Shown here: positions 54,305 through 62,906 of the stretch, in pieces
How positions within the stretch are numbered: the first letter of the stretch is position 1
Layout of the letters: every line of letters starts with the position of its first letter
Origin: Flavobacterium alkalisoli
GTDB taxonomy: Bacteria > Bacteroidota > Bacteroidia > Flavobacteriales > Flavobacteriaceae
Length of the DNA: 64,000 bases
Direction of reading: 5' to 3'
NCBI RefSeq assembly: GCF_008000935.1
Contig: NZ_CP042831.1
Coordinates: 868,001 to 932,000 of the forward strand
Notes under the pieces: generated by a model
Told to the model about the DNA's origin: nothing
The model's database searches: none
The model's input: only the letters and a program-made list of their open reading frames with translations
Position numbers and translations under genes: made by a program

Positions 54305-55789
54305 TTATGCTTTTAAGGCATCGGCTATTTTTCTGTCGTTAGACAACCTTGGCAGTTTGTTTTGGCCTCCCAGTTTACCTATGGATTTCATGTATTCCTG
54401 AAAACCATTTTTGGGCACTTTTGTAATAACTACCGTACGTAGTATATTACCCGATATTAAATCATCATAATAAACATTTTGTTTTCTCATGGCCTTATCT
54501 ATTGCAAGAGAAAAGGCATCCATATCTGCCGGTTCTTTTTCAAACTCTATAAACCACTCATGGTAAGGAAGTCCGCTTTCAGGGTTTATCTGAGGGGCTA
54601 CCGTAAACTCGTTTACACTAACATCTGTCCCTTCCATTGCTTCTTTAAGTGCACTTTCCACCTCTTTCCCAATAACATGCTCACCAAAGGCAGATATAAA
54701 GTGCTTAATCCTGCCGCTTACCACTATCCTGTACGGACTTAATGAAGTAAACTGTATGGTATCTCCTATATTGTAACCCCACAATCCGGCATTGGTAGAA
54801 ATAATCATAGCATAATTAATACCTAATTCCACTTCGCCTATGGTGTAACGCTTAGGATGTTCGTTAAAAAACTCATCCGCTTTTATAAACTCATAAAAGA
54901 TACCGGAGTTAAGCAACAACAACATTCCTTTCTTGGTTTGGGTATCCTGATAGGCAAAGAAACCTTCGGATGCAGGAAACAGTTCTATACTGTCTACTTT
55001 ACGCCCGATAAGATTTTCAAATTTTGCACGGTAAGGCTCATAGTTAACCCCCCCATATATAAACAGGCTAAAGTTTTTAAATATCTCGCCTACTTTTTTA
55101 CTTCCTTTTTTCTCAAGCCTTTCAAAATACATTTGTACCCACGACGGTATGCCCGATATTACGGTCATATTCTCGTTGTATGTCTCCTCTACTATAGCAT
55201 CTACTTTTTGCTCCCAATCGTCTATACAATTGGTTTCCCAGCTTGGCATACGATTCCGTTGCAGATAAGCCGGTACAAAATGGGCAACAATGCCCGAAAG
55301 TCGTCCAAACTTAATACCGTGCTTTTCCTCAAGCTCAGGGCTACCTTGTAGAAATATCATTTTACCGTCTACAAAAGCGGCTTTACCTGTTTCATGGATG
55401 TAGTGTAATATGGCATCTCTTGCGGCCTGAATATGATACGGCATCGATTCTTTGGTAAGCGGAATGTATTTTGCGCCCGAGGTAGTCCCCGATGTTTTGG
55501 CAAAATATAACGGCTTGCCCGGCCATACTATATCTTCTTCTCCTTTTACAACCTTTTCTATATAGGGTTTTAAATCCTCATAGTCCCTTACAGGTACATG
55601 TTTTACAAAATCTGAATGCTTTTTTATACCTTCAAAATGATGGTCTTTGCCAAACTGCGTCCCCAAGGCATTTTCAATCAGCATTTTTAAAACCTGCTGT
55701 TGCGTTTCCACAGGGTGCTTTGCCCATTTTTGGGTATCATTGTATACCTTTTTGGCAAATAATTTAGCTGCAAACGATTTTATAGACAT
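54305..55789 (-). CDS. GH3 auxin-responsive promoter family protein
   Basis: A 494-residue member of the GH3 branch of adenylate-forming enzymes. The ATP-binding loop is FAKTSGTTSGAKYIPLT (about 96-112) and the C-terminal part holds VVSGRIKHFISAFGEH. Plant GH3 proteins join amino acids to acyl acids; bacterial substrates are largely unknown. It follows the LytM gene by 6 bp and precedes the glycan locus by 82 bp. No acyl carrier protein or ketosynthase lies nearby to suggest a pathway. Confidence 0.9.
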   Translation of the reverse strand: MSIKSFAAKLFAKKVYNDTQKWAKHPVETQQQVLKMLIENALGTQFGKDHHFEGIKKHSDFVKHVPVRDYEDLKPYIEKVVKGEEDIVWPGKPLYFAKTSGTTSGAKYIPLTKESMPYHIQAARDAILHYIHETGKAAFVDGKMIFLQGSPELEEKHGIKFGRLSGIVAHFVPAYLQRNRMPSWETNCIDDWEQKVDAIVEETYNENMTVISGIPSWVQMYFERLEKKGSKKVGEIFKNFSLFIYGGVNYEPYRAKFENLIGRKVDSIELFPASEGFFAYQDTQTKKGMLLLLNSGIFYEFIKADEFFNEHPKRYTIGEVELGINYAMIISTNAGLWGYNIGDTIQFTSLSPYRIVVSGRIKHFISAFGEHVIGKEVESALKEAMEGTDVSVNEFTVAPQINPESGLPYHEWFIEFEKEPADMDAFSLAIDKAMRKQNVYYDDLISGNILRTVVITKVPKNGFQEYMKSIGKLGGQNKLPRLSNDRKIADALKA

Positions 55790-55795
55790 AGGCTG

Positions 55796-56662
55796 TTATT
55801 CAAAATCAATAAATTGTGTTGGGTTAATAGGATATCCGTCTTTCCATAATTCAAACTCAAAGTTAGCTCCCCCTCCGTTTGTAGGTGGTGTGCCGGCGGT
55901 GGCAATAGCCTCACCCGACTTAACAACGTCTCCCTGTGTTTTACTTAATGATGCTACCCTTTTATATATAGAGATAATACCATCGTTATGACGTACTATA
56001 ATTACATTTCCTTTTGTTGGGGTCCAGTCGGCAAACAATACCGTACCTGCCGCTATCGATTTTACCGGAGTATCGTTAACCAATGTTATATCTACCGAGA
56101 AGTGTTTCTCCTTAGCATTGTAATTTTCGGTTATATGTCCTTTTGCCGGCGGAAAAAGTACAAGGTTCACCTTTGGCTGCGATTTTTCAAACAGGTTGTA
56201 TTTATCTTCAAGCGCAACCTCTTCCCTTAGCTTGAGTTCTGCCTCTTTAGGGGCTAAATCTGCCACAGCATCGTTATGCTCTGCCGCTATTATGGAATCC
56301 CTGTCCAGTTTGGTATGTTCAAGGTCACCAGTAAGTACCTTTTTAATGGAATTTAAATAGGCCGTATTGGCATTAAGCACTTTTTGAAGCGAGTCTGATT
56401 TTATAGCGTTATCGGTTGCTTCCTTTTTCAGCTTAGCCGACGAATATCCCGGTATGTATTCTCTTAAAGGGGTAAATGCGATTATATAGGTTGTTAGGGC
56501 AATCATCACGATACTTATAACCGTTATCCCCACAAAAACATTCATAAGGTTAAGCTTTAAGGAGAATATCTCCTCAAAGGAATCTTCATTTAAAATTACA
56601 AGGCGGTTTTTTGTAAAAAGCTTTTTCTTTATTAACTGCCTTTTTCGTCTTTTGCCCGACAT
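55796..56662 (-). CDS. M23/LytM family protein, partly degenerate
   Basis: A 288-residue inner-membrane protein: a basic N-terminus (SGKRRKRQLIKKK), one membrane helix (about 38-60), a helical stem (about 75-155) and a LytM domain (about 180-287). HFSVD keeps the H-x3-D pair, but the final HxH reads NFE, so zinc-dependent peptidase activity is doubtful. It may be a regulatory LytM factor. Its promoter box TATATTTG is 19 bp upstream, divergent from tatA. Confidence 0.88.
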   Translation of the reverse strand: MSGKRRKRQLIKKKLFTKNRLVILNEDSFEEIFSLKLNLMNVFVGITVISIVMIALTTYIIAFTPLREYIPGYSSAKLKKEATDNAIKSDSLQKVLNANTAYLNSIKKVLTGDLEHTKLDRDSIIAAEHNDAVADLAPKEAELKLREEVALEDKYNLFEKSQPKVNLVLFPPAKGHITENYNAKEKHFSVDITLVNDTPVKSIAAGTVLFADWTPTKGNVIIVRHNDGIISIYKRVASLSKTQGDVVKSGEAIATAGTPPTNGGGANFEFELWKDGYPINPTQFIDFE

Positions 56663-56680
56663 ACTTTTTGTTTAATTTGA

Positions 56681-56688
56681 CAAATATA
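56681..56688 (-). promoter_or_regulatory. -7 promoter box (TATATTTG) of the LytM-GH3 operon
   Basis: An exact TAnnTTTG match 19 bp before the LytM ATG. Confidence 0.6.
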
Positions 56689-56719
56689 ATAATACGCCAG
56701 CTCTTATTATAGCTAATGT

Positions 56720-56770
56720 TTTGGTATTATACATCAATTTTTTTGTTAATTAACGAAAACCAATACCAAA
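56720..56770. repeat. Inverted repeat between the lytM and tatA promoters
   Basis: TTTGGTATT (56720-56728) and AATACCAAA (56762-56770) are perfect 9-bp arms with a 33-bp spacer, lying between divergent promoters. Possible regulator site. Confidence 0.4.
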
Positions 56771-56789
56771 TAATTGCCGTAAATAGTTA

Positions 56790-56816
56790 TTGTAAATTAT
56801 TTTATATTTAACTTTG
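56790..56816 (+). promoter_or_regulatory. Promoter of tatA (TTG-N16-TAACTTTG)
   Basis: TTG at 56790-56792 and TAACTTTG at 56809-56816. A TTG start for a longer product (56814) would lie inside the -7 box. Confidence 0.62.
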
Positions 56817-56846
56817 TCGCAAATAATCATTTTATTTATTATAATT

Positions 56847-57059
56847 ATGAACATGTTAGCAATTTTTTTAGGAGCAGTTGGCCCATGGCAGATAGCCATA
56901 GTTGTAGTCTTAATTGTACTGCTTTTTGGCGGAAAGAAAATTCCTGAATTAATGAGAGGGCTGGGGTCTGGTATTAAGGAATTTAAAGATGCAGCAAGAG
57001 AAGACCAACCTGCAAACTCGAGAAACGAACAGTCTCAAAAAGAAGAAAATAAATTATAA
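56847..57059 (+). CDS. tatA: Sec-independent translocase protein TatA/E
   Basis: A 70-residue TatA: one N-terminal membrane helix (about 9-26), the hinge LLFGGKKIPELMRGLG, an amphipathic helix (GIKEFKDAA) and a charged tail. It forms the pore-lining part of the twin-arginine pathway for folded proteins. The ATG at 56847 was preferred over 56814, which overlaps the promoter; 56853 is also possible. tatB and tatC are not adjacent. Confidence 0.92.
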   Translation: MNMLAIFLGAVGPWQIAIVVVLIVLLFGGKKIPELMRGLGSGIKEFKDAAREDQPANSRNEQSQKEENKL

Positions 57060-57078
57060 TATCCCTTTTATTATAATA

Positions 57079-57111
57079 AAAACCTCTAAGTATTTGCTTA
57101 GAGGTTTTTTT
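57079..57111 (+). terminator. Terminator of tatA
   Basis: A 10-bp stem (AACCTCTAAG at 57081-57090, CTTAGAGGTT at 57097-57106), 6-nt loop, and a T-run. It may also act on the convergent gene. Confidence 0.9.
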
Positions 57112-57128
57112 GTTTATATCTGTTATGA

Positions 57129-57452
57129 TTAGTTATTCTGACCGATATGATCTACTTCATTAGTGTTGTAGATGTACTGTATAGACTTGTCAAAAGCCAA
57201 TATAGGGTAGAAAACAATTGATAGAAATATAAGCCCTATCGTAAAGCCTTCGTTTTTTCCAAAGCTTTTTGATAATAAATTTGTTGCCCAAATACCAAAT
57301 ATGAAGTTAACCCCCGGTATTATAAGAAGGAAAAACCACCACCATGGTTTCCTTATAATTTCAAGAAAAACAAGTGTTCCATAAATAGGCACAATGCTGG
57401 CCCATCCCGGTTTTCCAGCCTTTTGATAAATTTTCCATTTGCAAACTATCAT
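57129..57452 (-). CDS. DUF5684-like membrane protein (start unclear)
   Basis: A 107-residue protein with WKIYQKAGKPGWASIVPIYG and FLLIIPGVNFIFGIWATNLLSKSFGK, typical of DUF5684. From the ATG at 57452 it has two or three membrane helices. The frame stays open upstream to 57551 and encodes a good membrane helix (LGAYFFFILAIVIF), as the family usually has, but contains no ATG, GTG or TTG. Either translation starts at the internal ATG, or at a rare codon such as ATT (57522-57524), or the 5' end is damaged. It lies just after tex on the same strand. Confidence 0.7.
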   Translation of the reverse strand: MIVCKWKIYQKAGKPGWASIVPIYGTLVFLEIIRKPWWWFFLLIIPGVNFIFGIWATNLLSKSFGKNEGFTIGLIFLSIVFYPILAFDKSIQYIYNTNEVDHIGQNN

Positions 57453-57566
57453 AAATATTACAATAGCTAAAATGAAGAAAAAGTATGCCCCTAAAAAGGC
57501 AAATAGTGTTGAATCGTCCTTAATGATAAGGTTGTTAAAATTTGTTAAATGCTAATTTATAGATTT

Positions 57567-59687
57567 TTACAATATCATGGTAAGTTGTATTCTTTTTCTT
57601 GCATCATCAATCTCAAGAACCTTTACCTCAACATGCTGATGCAGTTTTACCACTTCATTCACATCGCTCACAAAGCCTTCCTTAAGCTGTGAGATATGTA
57701 CCAGTCCGCTTTCTTTGATGCCTATATCCACAAAGCAGCCAAAATTAGTAATGTTGTTTACAATTCCCGGTAATATCATCCCTGTACGCAGGTCGTTTAT
57801 TGTCCTTACGTTAGGGTCGAACTCAAATACCTTTGCCGATTTCCTCGGGTCAAGTCCCGGTTTCTCAAGTTCCTTTAAAATATCCTTTAGTGCCAGTACC
57901 CCTACATCTTCGGTAGCATAACTGGTAACCGAAATTTTTGCAATAGCTTCTTTATTCGAAACAAGGTCGGCTGTTTTAAGCTTCATGTCCTTCGCCATTT
58001 TCTCCACAATGCTGTATGCTTCAGGGTGTACAGCCGAGTTATCCAGCGGGTTTTTGGCATTCGGTATCCTTACGAAAGCAGCCGCCTGCTGGTAGGCCTT
58101 ATCTCCCAGCCTTGGTACTTTTTTAAGCTGTTTCCTGTCTTCAAACGGACCATTTTCACTACGGTAGTTTACAATGTTCTCGGCCAGCTTTTCGCCTATA
58201 CCCGAAACATACCCTAACAGTGATTTACTGGCCGTATTGATATTAACCCCTACCGAGTTCACACATCGCATTACCACAGTATCCAGTTCCTCTTTCAGTT
58301 TGCCCTGGTCTACATCGTGCTGGTACTGACCCACACCAATCGCCTTTGGCTCGATTTTTACCAACTCGGCAAGCGGATCGCTCAGCCTGCGGCCTATGGA
58401 CACAGCTCCCCTCACGGTTACATCATAATTAGGAAACTCGTCCCTTGCTATTTTTGATGCCGAATACACCGATGCCCCTGCCTCGCTTACTACAAATACT
58501 TGTATAGGCTTGTCAAAGGCGATTTTCTTGATAAAATGTTCGGTTTCGCGCGATGCGGTTCCGTTTCCTATAGATATGGCATCTATTTTATAGGCATTTA
58601 CCATAGAACGTATTTTTTTCATGGCAATGGCACTCTCATTTTGCGGCGGATGCGGGAAAATGGTCTCATTGTACAGCAGGTCTCCTTTTTCGTCAAGGCA
58701 AACCACCTTACAACCTGTACGGTATCCCGGGTCTAATGCCAGTATCCTCTTTTCTCCCAGTGGCGGAGCCAGTAATAACTGCCCTAAGTTTCCGGCAAAA
58801 ACACCTATAGCGGTAGCATCGGCCTTTGCTTTGGCTTCCTGCAGCACCTCGTTAGAAATGGCAGGTGCCAGCAGCCTCTTGTAACTGTCCTTAATGGCCA
58901 GCTTTAGCTGGCCCGCGGTTTCGCGGTTATTTTTTATAACAGCCTGCTCCATAAAATCGAGTGCTTCGTCGCTGTCTATCTCTACCTTAAACTTGATAAC
59001 GCCTTCGTTTTCGGCCCTGAGCATTGCAAGTACCCTGTGTGACGGGGCTTTTGCAAGGTTTTCGCTCCAGTCTAAATACTGCTCAAACTTTTTGGCTTTC
59101 TCCTCGTCGGCATCCTTAACCTTTTTAGTGGTAATTTCTGCCTTACGGCCGTACATCCTTCTCAGGTTTTTACGCACATAAAGGTTCTCGTTTATCCATT
59201 CGGCAATAATGTCGCGGGCACCCTGCAGCGCCTCGTCTTCATTTGCCACTTTATCGTTAAGGTATTTTGATGCTATAAAATCGATGTCATCGCTGTTTTG
59301 AGCCATGATAATTTTTGCAAGCGGCTCCAGTCCGTTTTCGCGTGCGGTATCGGCTTTGGTCTTTTTGCGTTTTTTAAACGGAAGGTAAAAATCCTCCAGT
59401 TCGGTCATATCAAAGCTGGCATCGATTTTCTGCTTTAAATCGGGCGTTAGCCCGTTTTGCTCCTCAATACTCTTTAAAATCGCTTCTTTACGCTTTACAA
59501 TAGCCTCATACGCCTGGCTAAGCTTTGCAATCTGTTCTATAACCACCTCATCAAGGTTGCCCGTCCTGTCTTTACGGTAACGTGCAATAAAAGGAATAGT
59601 ACAGTCTTCGTTTAGCAGCTGTAAGGTGTTTTCAATGCTTTTTACAGGGGCGGTAACCTGCCCCGAAATGAATTGGATGTTTGTCAT
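57567..59687 (-). CDS. tex: Tex-family RNA-binding transcription accessory protein
   Basis: A 706-residue Tex/YhgF protein. An N-terminal helical region (about 1-300) with LEDFYLPFKKRKKTKADTARENGLEPL, a YqgF-like RNase H fold (about 315-440, ILALDPGYRTGCKVV), helix-hairpin-helix repeats (about 490-560) and a C-terminal S1 domain (about 630-706, GMILPGIVNNITNFGCFVDIG) appear in order. Tex acts on RNA polymerase and RNA as a homologue of eukaryotic Spt6. It follows the XRE gene by 33 bp. Confidence 0.95.
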   Translation of the reverse strand: MTNIQFISGQVTAPVKSIENTLQLLNEDCTIPFIARYRKDRTGNLDEVVIEQIAKLSQAYEAIVKRKEAILKSIEEQNGLTPDLKQKIDASFDMTELEDFYLPFKKRKKTKADTARENGLEPLAKIIMAQNSDDIDFIASKYLNDKVANEDEALQGARDIIAEWINENLYVRKNLRRMYGRKAEITTKKVKDADEEKAKKFEQYLDWSENLAKAPSHRVLAMLRAENEGVIKFKVEIDSDEALDFMEQAVIKNNRETAGQLKLAIKDSYKRLLAPAISNEVLQEAKAKADATAIGVFAGNLGQLLLAPPLGEKRILALDPGYRTGCKVVCLDEKGDLLYNETIFPHPPQNESAIAMKKIRSMVNAYKIDAISIGNGTASRETEHFIKKIAFDKPIQVFVVSEAGASVYSASKIARDEFPNYDVTVRGAVSIGRRLSDPLAELVKIEPKAIGVGQYQHDVDQGKLKEELDTVVMRCVNSVGVNINTASKSLLGYVSGIGEKLAENIVNYRSENGPFEDRKQLKKVPRLGDKAYQQAAAFVRIPNAKNPLDNSAVHPEAYSIVEKMAKDMKLKTADLVSNKEAIAKISVTSYATEDVGVLALKDILKELEKPGLDPRKSAKVFEFDPNVRTINDLRTGMILPGIVNNITNFGCFVDIGIKESGLVHISQLKEGFVSDVNEVVKLHQHVEVKVLEIDDARKRIQLTMIL

Positions 59688-59720
59688 TATTATAGAATAA
59701 GGACTACAAACATAGTGTTC

Positions 59721-60287
59721 TTATTTTATAAATTTAATGGGTGCCGGCCAGAAGTTTTTAACGGACCCTCTACTTACCCTTACCGCCGCATATACCGGAT
59801 ACAGGAAGTTAAAAGTACCCACACCAATTAATAAACCTACAAACAGAAACGGGTTAAACGGGTAGTGCATAATCTTACAAAAGGCAAAAGCAAATATCAA
59901 TAAGTAAAAACATACCGTCCAAAATATCTGGAAGTTTAATATGTTCTTACCCTGCCCCGCTACCGAAACTATCCTGTCTCTTTTGTTAAGCCATAATATA
60001 AGCGGAAGGATTATATTACCCAGCGGTATCACTACCGAACTCATTACCGAAAGGTGCATGTATACCAAATAGGTCCTGTCTTCGGTTTTACCGTAATCTA
60101 CCAAATCCTCTATGTTAATCTCAAGGGCTTCGCATATCCCTTTAAGGCTGTTGCCACGGGGTTCGGTTTCTTCCTTTTCTATACGCTGTAGTGTGCGTAA
60201 ATTTATCCTGGCAATCTCGGCTACCTCTTCCTGGGTTAACCCTTTTTGCTTTCTTATTTCGGCAATTCTTTTTCCAATGGTTTCCAT
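59721..60287 (-). CDS. XRE-family HTH protein with DUF4870-like membrane domain
   Basis: A 188-residue protein. An N-terminal helix-turn-helix (about 5-62, KQKGLTQEEVAEIARINLRTLQRIEKEE) is joined to four hydrophobic segments of DUF4870 character (about 75-165). It could be a membrane-tethered regulator that senses envelope state. It lies 33 bp upstream of tex. Three GGCATTT repeats lie in its promoter region and are candidate self-binding sites. Confidence 0.85.
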   Translation of the reverse strand: METIGKRIAEIRKQKGLTQEEVAEIARINLRTLQRIEKEETEPRGNSLKGICEALEINIEDLVDYGKTEDRTYLVYMHLSVMSSVVIPLGNIILPLILWLNKRDRIVSVAGQGKNILNFQIFWTVCFYLLIFAFAFCKIMHYPFNPFLFVGLLIGVGTFNFLYPVYAAVRVSRGSVKNFWPAPIKFIK

Positions 60288-60312
60288 AATTTTTTGATTT
60301 AAAGTTATGGGA

Positions 60313-60320
60313 CAAAATTA
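60313..60320 (-). promoter_or_regulatory. -7 promoter box (TAATTTTG) of the XRE gene
   Basis: An exact TAnnTTTG match 25 bp before the XRE ATG. A GGCATTT repeat lies where the -33 element would be. Confidence 0.55.
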
Positions 60321-60332
60321 TTGACCAAGGTA

Positions 60333-60374
60333 GGCATTTGATAGCGGTTTTACTACGGCATTTTTACGGCATTT
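60333..60374. repeat. GGCATTT iteron-like repeats upstream of the XRE gene
   Basis: GGCATTT occurs at 60333-60339, 60357-60363 and 60368-60374. The last two are within TACGGCATTT units exactly 11 bp (one helical turn) apart. They lie in the 184-bp divergent gap, which otherwise holds the XRE -7 box and a weak plus-strand box (TATATTCG, 60435-60442). Confidence 0.5.
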
Positions 60375-60471
60375 GTGTCAAAGTGCTGGAAAATAAGGGT
60401 AAAATAAATATTTAAATCTATAATTAATTAATCCTATATTCGTCCCTAATTTTAAAACACGCACCTAAATA

Positions 60472-61941
60472 ATGAAAAAAAAGACCTTAATATTAATTGC
60501 TTCAATAGCCTTTTCAATTAATTTATCAGCTCAAAATTTATTTCCCGTAAAATTAGAAAATTGTAAAACAGATAGCTTTTGTCTTGACTGCGGTGATATA
60601 AAAGCAGGATATGACGAAAATGAATTTTCAAAAATGCTAAGCACTCTTAATAAATCACTTAATTTAAAAGGTATTAAAGGAGCTGTCAAATTTCAGGTTT
60701 TAATAGATAAAAAAGGTAGAGGTTGTGTTCTTAGTCACACCGACAATTCGAAAAGCTTTATATCCCAAAAAATTATTGATGAACTTAATAAGTTCAATAA
60801 GTGGATACCTGCAGAAACCGATGGTGAGAAAATAGAAAAAACGTCAGTTAACTTTATTTTTAAAATTGAGAATAATAAGCTTACCGGAGAAATTGAACGG
60901 GTTGATATGGATGCTTTTATGAAGTCTTTCGATAAACCCGTTGATCCGAAAGTATCTAATGACCATTACACGTATACAAATGACAATTTAAAAAACTATA
61001 ATATAACTGTTTGGAATTCAAAAAATTCTGACCTTCCGAATAATATGACAAATAACATAGCCATATCAAAAAATGGTATTATATGGCTTACAATTGATGA
61101 AGGTTTAGTTCAGTTTAACGGTAAAAATTTTACCCGAACAGAGCAGGATATTACTGATAAAGGGAAATATTTTGGTTACTCATCTTTAGCTATTGATAAT
61201 AATGATACTAAATGGGTCTATGCTAAAAATAATTTATACAGTTATGATGATAAAAAATGGTCAATATATACTTCTGAAGATATAGGGTTAGACGGAATAC
61301 ATGAAGTTATAAACAATCCAAACTCAAATGAAATCTATGTATGTTCAAATGAAGGTTTGGCTATTTTAAAAAATAACAAATGGTCAGTCTTAAATAAAGA
61401 TAATACTAAAGGACTCCCTTCTAATAGAGTTTTCTTTGTAAAAAGAGATTCTAAAAACAGACTTTGGATAGGGACTTATGAGGGTACAGCAATGATTGAT
61501 GAAAATGGCGTTGTTACTAACTTTGAAAAAACAAAAACATTACTTAAAGGTAAATGTATTAGCTCTATGGACGAAGATCCTAAGGGAAATCTATACTTTA
61601 CTTTATTTGAATATGACAGAAAAGACAGCAAAACTTTAAATTATGTTGAAGGAATTGCAGTTTGGTCAAATAATGGAATTTTTAATCTTCTTAGTATTGA
61701 AAATTCAGGAATGCCTTCTGATCATGCTAACAGTCTGGTTTATGATAAAAAGGAAAACGTTTTGTGGATAACTACTAATAATGCAGGTTTAGTAAGATAT
61801 GATTTAAAAGACGGGTGGGAAAATTACCATAATAAAAATTCTGACATTCCTACTTCTTACATATCAAAAGTAATTTTGGATAATAACGGAAATATTTTAC
61901 TGGCTACAAGACAAGGGCTTGTAAAAATTGAAAAGAAATAA
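60472..61941 (+). CDS. Secreted protein with TonB-CTD-like domain and beta-propeller
   Basis: A 489-residue protein with a signal peptide (1-20, ending LSAQ). Residues about 50-140 resemble a TonB C-terminal domain (VKFQVLIDKKGRG..WIPAETDGEKI). From about 175 to 489 it has two-component-regulator-type propeller repeats (GTYEGTAMID, TTNNAGLVRYD, ATRQGLVKI). No membrane helix, kinase or DNA-binding domain follows, so it is not a hybrid sensor kinase. The gene is more AT-rich than its neighbours and is an isolated plus-strand gene, suggesting recent gain. Function unknown; a periplasmic or surface role is likely. Confidence 0.8.
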   Translation: MKKKTLILIASIAFSINLSAQNLFPVKLENCKTDSFCLDCGDIKAGYDENEFSKMLSTLNKSLNLKGIKGAVKFQVLIDKKGRGCVLSHTDNSKSFISQKIIDELNKFNKWIPAETDGEKIEKTSVNFIFKIENNKLTGEIERVDMDAFMKSFDKPVDPKVSNDHYTYTNDNLKNYNITVWNSKNSDLPNNMTNNIAISKNGIIWLTIDEGLVQFNGKNFTRTEQDITDKGKYFGYSSLAIDNNDTKWVYAKNNLYSYDDKKWSIYTSEDIGLDGIHEVINNPNSNEIYVCSNEGLAILKNNKWSVLNKDNTKGLPSNRVFFVKRDSKNRLWIGTYEGTAMIDENGVVTNFEKTKTLLKGKCISSMDEDPKGNLYFTLFEYDRKDSKTLNYVEGIAVWSNNGIFNLLSIENSGMPSDHANSLVYDKKENVLWITTNNAGLVRYDLKDGWENYHNKNSDIPTSYISKVILDNNGNILLATRQGLVKIEKK

Positions 61942-61949
61942 ATTTTATC

Positions 61950-61980
61950 AAAACTGAAGTTATAAATAGCTTCAGTTTTT
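61950..61980. terminator. Bidirectional terminator after the propeller gene
   Basis: A 9-bp stem (AAACTGAAG at 61951-61959, CTTCAGTTT at 61970-61978), 10-nt loop, with T-rich and A-rich flanks; abuts the stop codon of the CDF gene. Confidence 0.85.
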
Positions 61981-62892
61981 TTAATCCTGAACAATAAAAT
62001 CCTTAGGATCTTCCTTTTTAAATTCGGGCTGTATGTTAACGTGGTTAATGCCAAATTTTTCATACAACACATCCTCAATATCCTGTAACAGTACATTAAA
62101 CTGCGATAGTGTAATATCGTGCGTACAGTCTAAATGTGCTTCCAGGTGCAGTTCTTCCTCGTTTAGGTGCCAAACGTGAATGTGGTGCAGTTTATTAACA
62201 CCCTCAATTTTGTGTACTTCCCTAACTATGGCTTTAATGTCTATAAATTCGGGCGTGAACAGCATCAGCATTTTGGTGGATTTTAATAACAGGTCTGCCC
62301 CTACTACTACCAGGTAAATGGCAATAATAAGTGTCATAACCCCGTCTACCCAGTACAGTTCAAAATACTTCATCATTATACCGCCTACCAGTACGGCTAC
62401 CGATGCCATCATGTCTGTTAATAAGTGCAGGTAAGCCGATTTCATGTTCAGGTTATGGTCGGCATCCTTTTTAAGCAACAGTACCGAAAGTCCGTTTACT
62501 ACGATACCTAAAACCGACAACCATATAACCAGCCCCGGCTTGATAATAACCGGTTCAAAAAAACGGGTAATTGCCTCATAAATAAGGTAAATGGCTACAA
62601 GAACAAGAGTAAGGGAATTTACAAAAGCCGCAATAAGCTCTGATCGCTTAAGCCCAAAGGTTTGGGAAATGGTGGCTTTTTTTCGGGAGAGTTTATGGGC
62701 CACATAACTTATTACCAGCGAAAGTACATCGCTAAAGTTATGCAACGCATCAGACAATAAGGCCAGGCTGCCGGAAATTATTCCTCCCACAACCTGGGCT
62801 ATTGTTATTAGTGTATTGAGCAATATGGAAAAAAGCAGGTTTTTTCCCTCAACCTCATGTTTATGTATACGATGATGATGGTGCCCGCTCAC
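61981..62892 (-). CDS. Cation diffusion facilitator (CzcD/ZitB type)
   Basis: A 303-residue CDF transporter, which exports Zn2+ or a similar divalent cation against the proton gradient. A His-rich N-terminus (GHHHHRIHKHE) precedes six membrane helices. The metal-site residues appear in DALHNFSDV (helix 2) and HLLTDMMASV (helix 5). The cytoplasmic C-terminal domain (about 210-300) carries HIHVWHLNEEELHLEAHL. It lies 14 bp after rpiB and is probably co-transcribed. Confidence 0.93.
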   Translation of the reverse strand: MSGHHHHRIHKHEVEGKNLLFSILLNTLITIAQVVGGIISGSLALLSDALHNFSDVLSLVISYVAHKLSRKKATISQTFGLKRSELIAAFVNSLTLVLVAIYLIYEAITRFFEPVIIKPGLVIWLSVLGIVVNGLSVLLLKKDADHNLNMKSAYLHLLTDMMASVAVLVGGIMMKYFELYWVDGVMTLIIAIYLVVVGADLLLKSTKMLMLFTPEFIDIKAIVREVHKIEGVNKLHHIHVWHLNEEELHLEAHLDCTHDITLSQFNVLLQDIEDVLYEKFGINHVNIQPEFKKEDPKDFIVQD

Positions 62893-62906
62893 TACAATTT
62901 ATGTTT

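Noticed and set aside
54857-55351. 164-codon plus-strand frame opposite the GH3 gene
   Set aside because: A shadow of the GH3 reading frame; no motif or regulatory signal supports it.
60333-60374. CRISPR-like or plasmid-type iteron array
   Set aside because: Only three 7-bp copies with unequal spacing and no rep or cas genes; an operator is the simpler reading.
60472-61941. Hybrid two-component sensor kinase
   Set aside because: Propeller repeats suggested it, but no membrane helix, histidine kinase, receiver or HTH domain follows before the stop codon.
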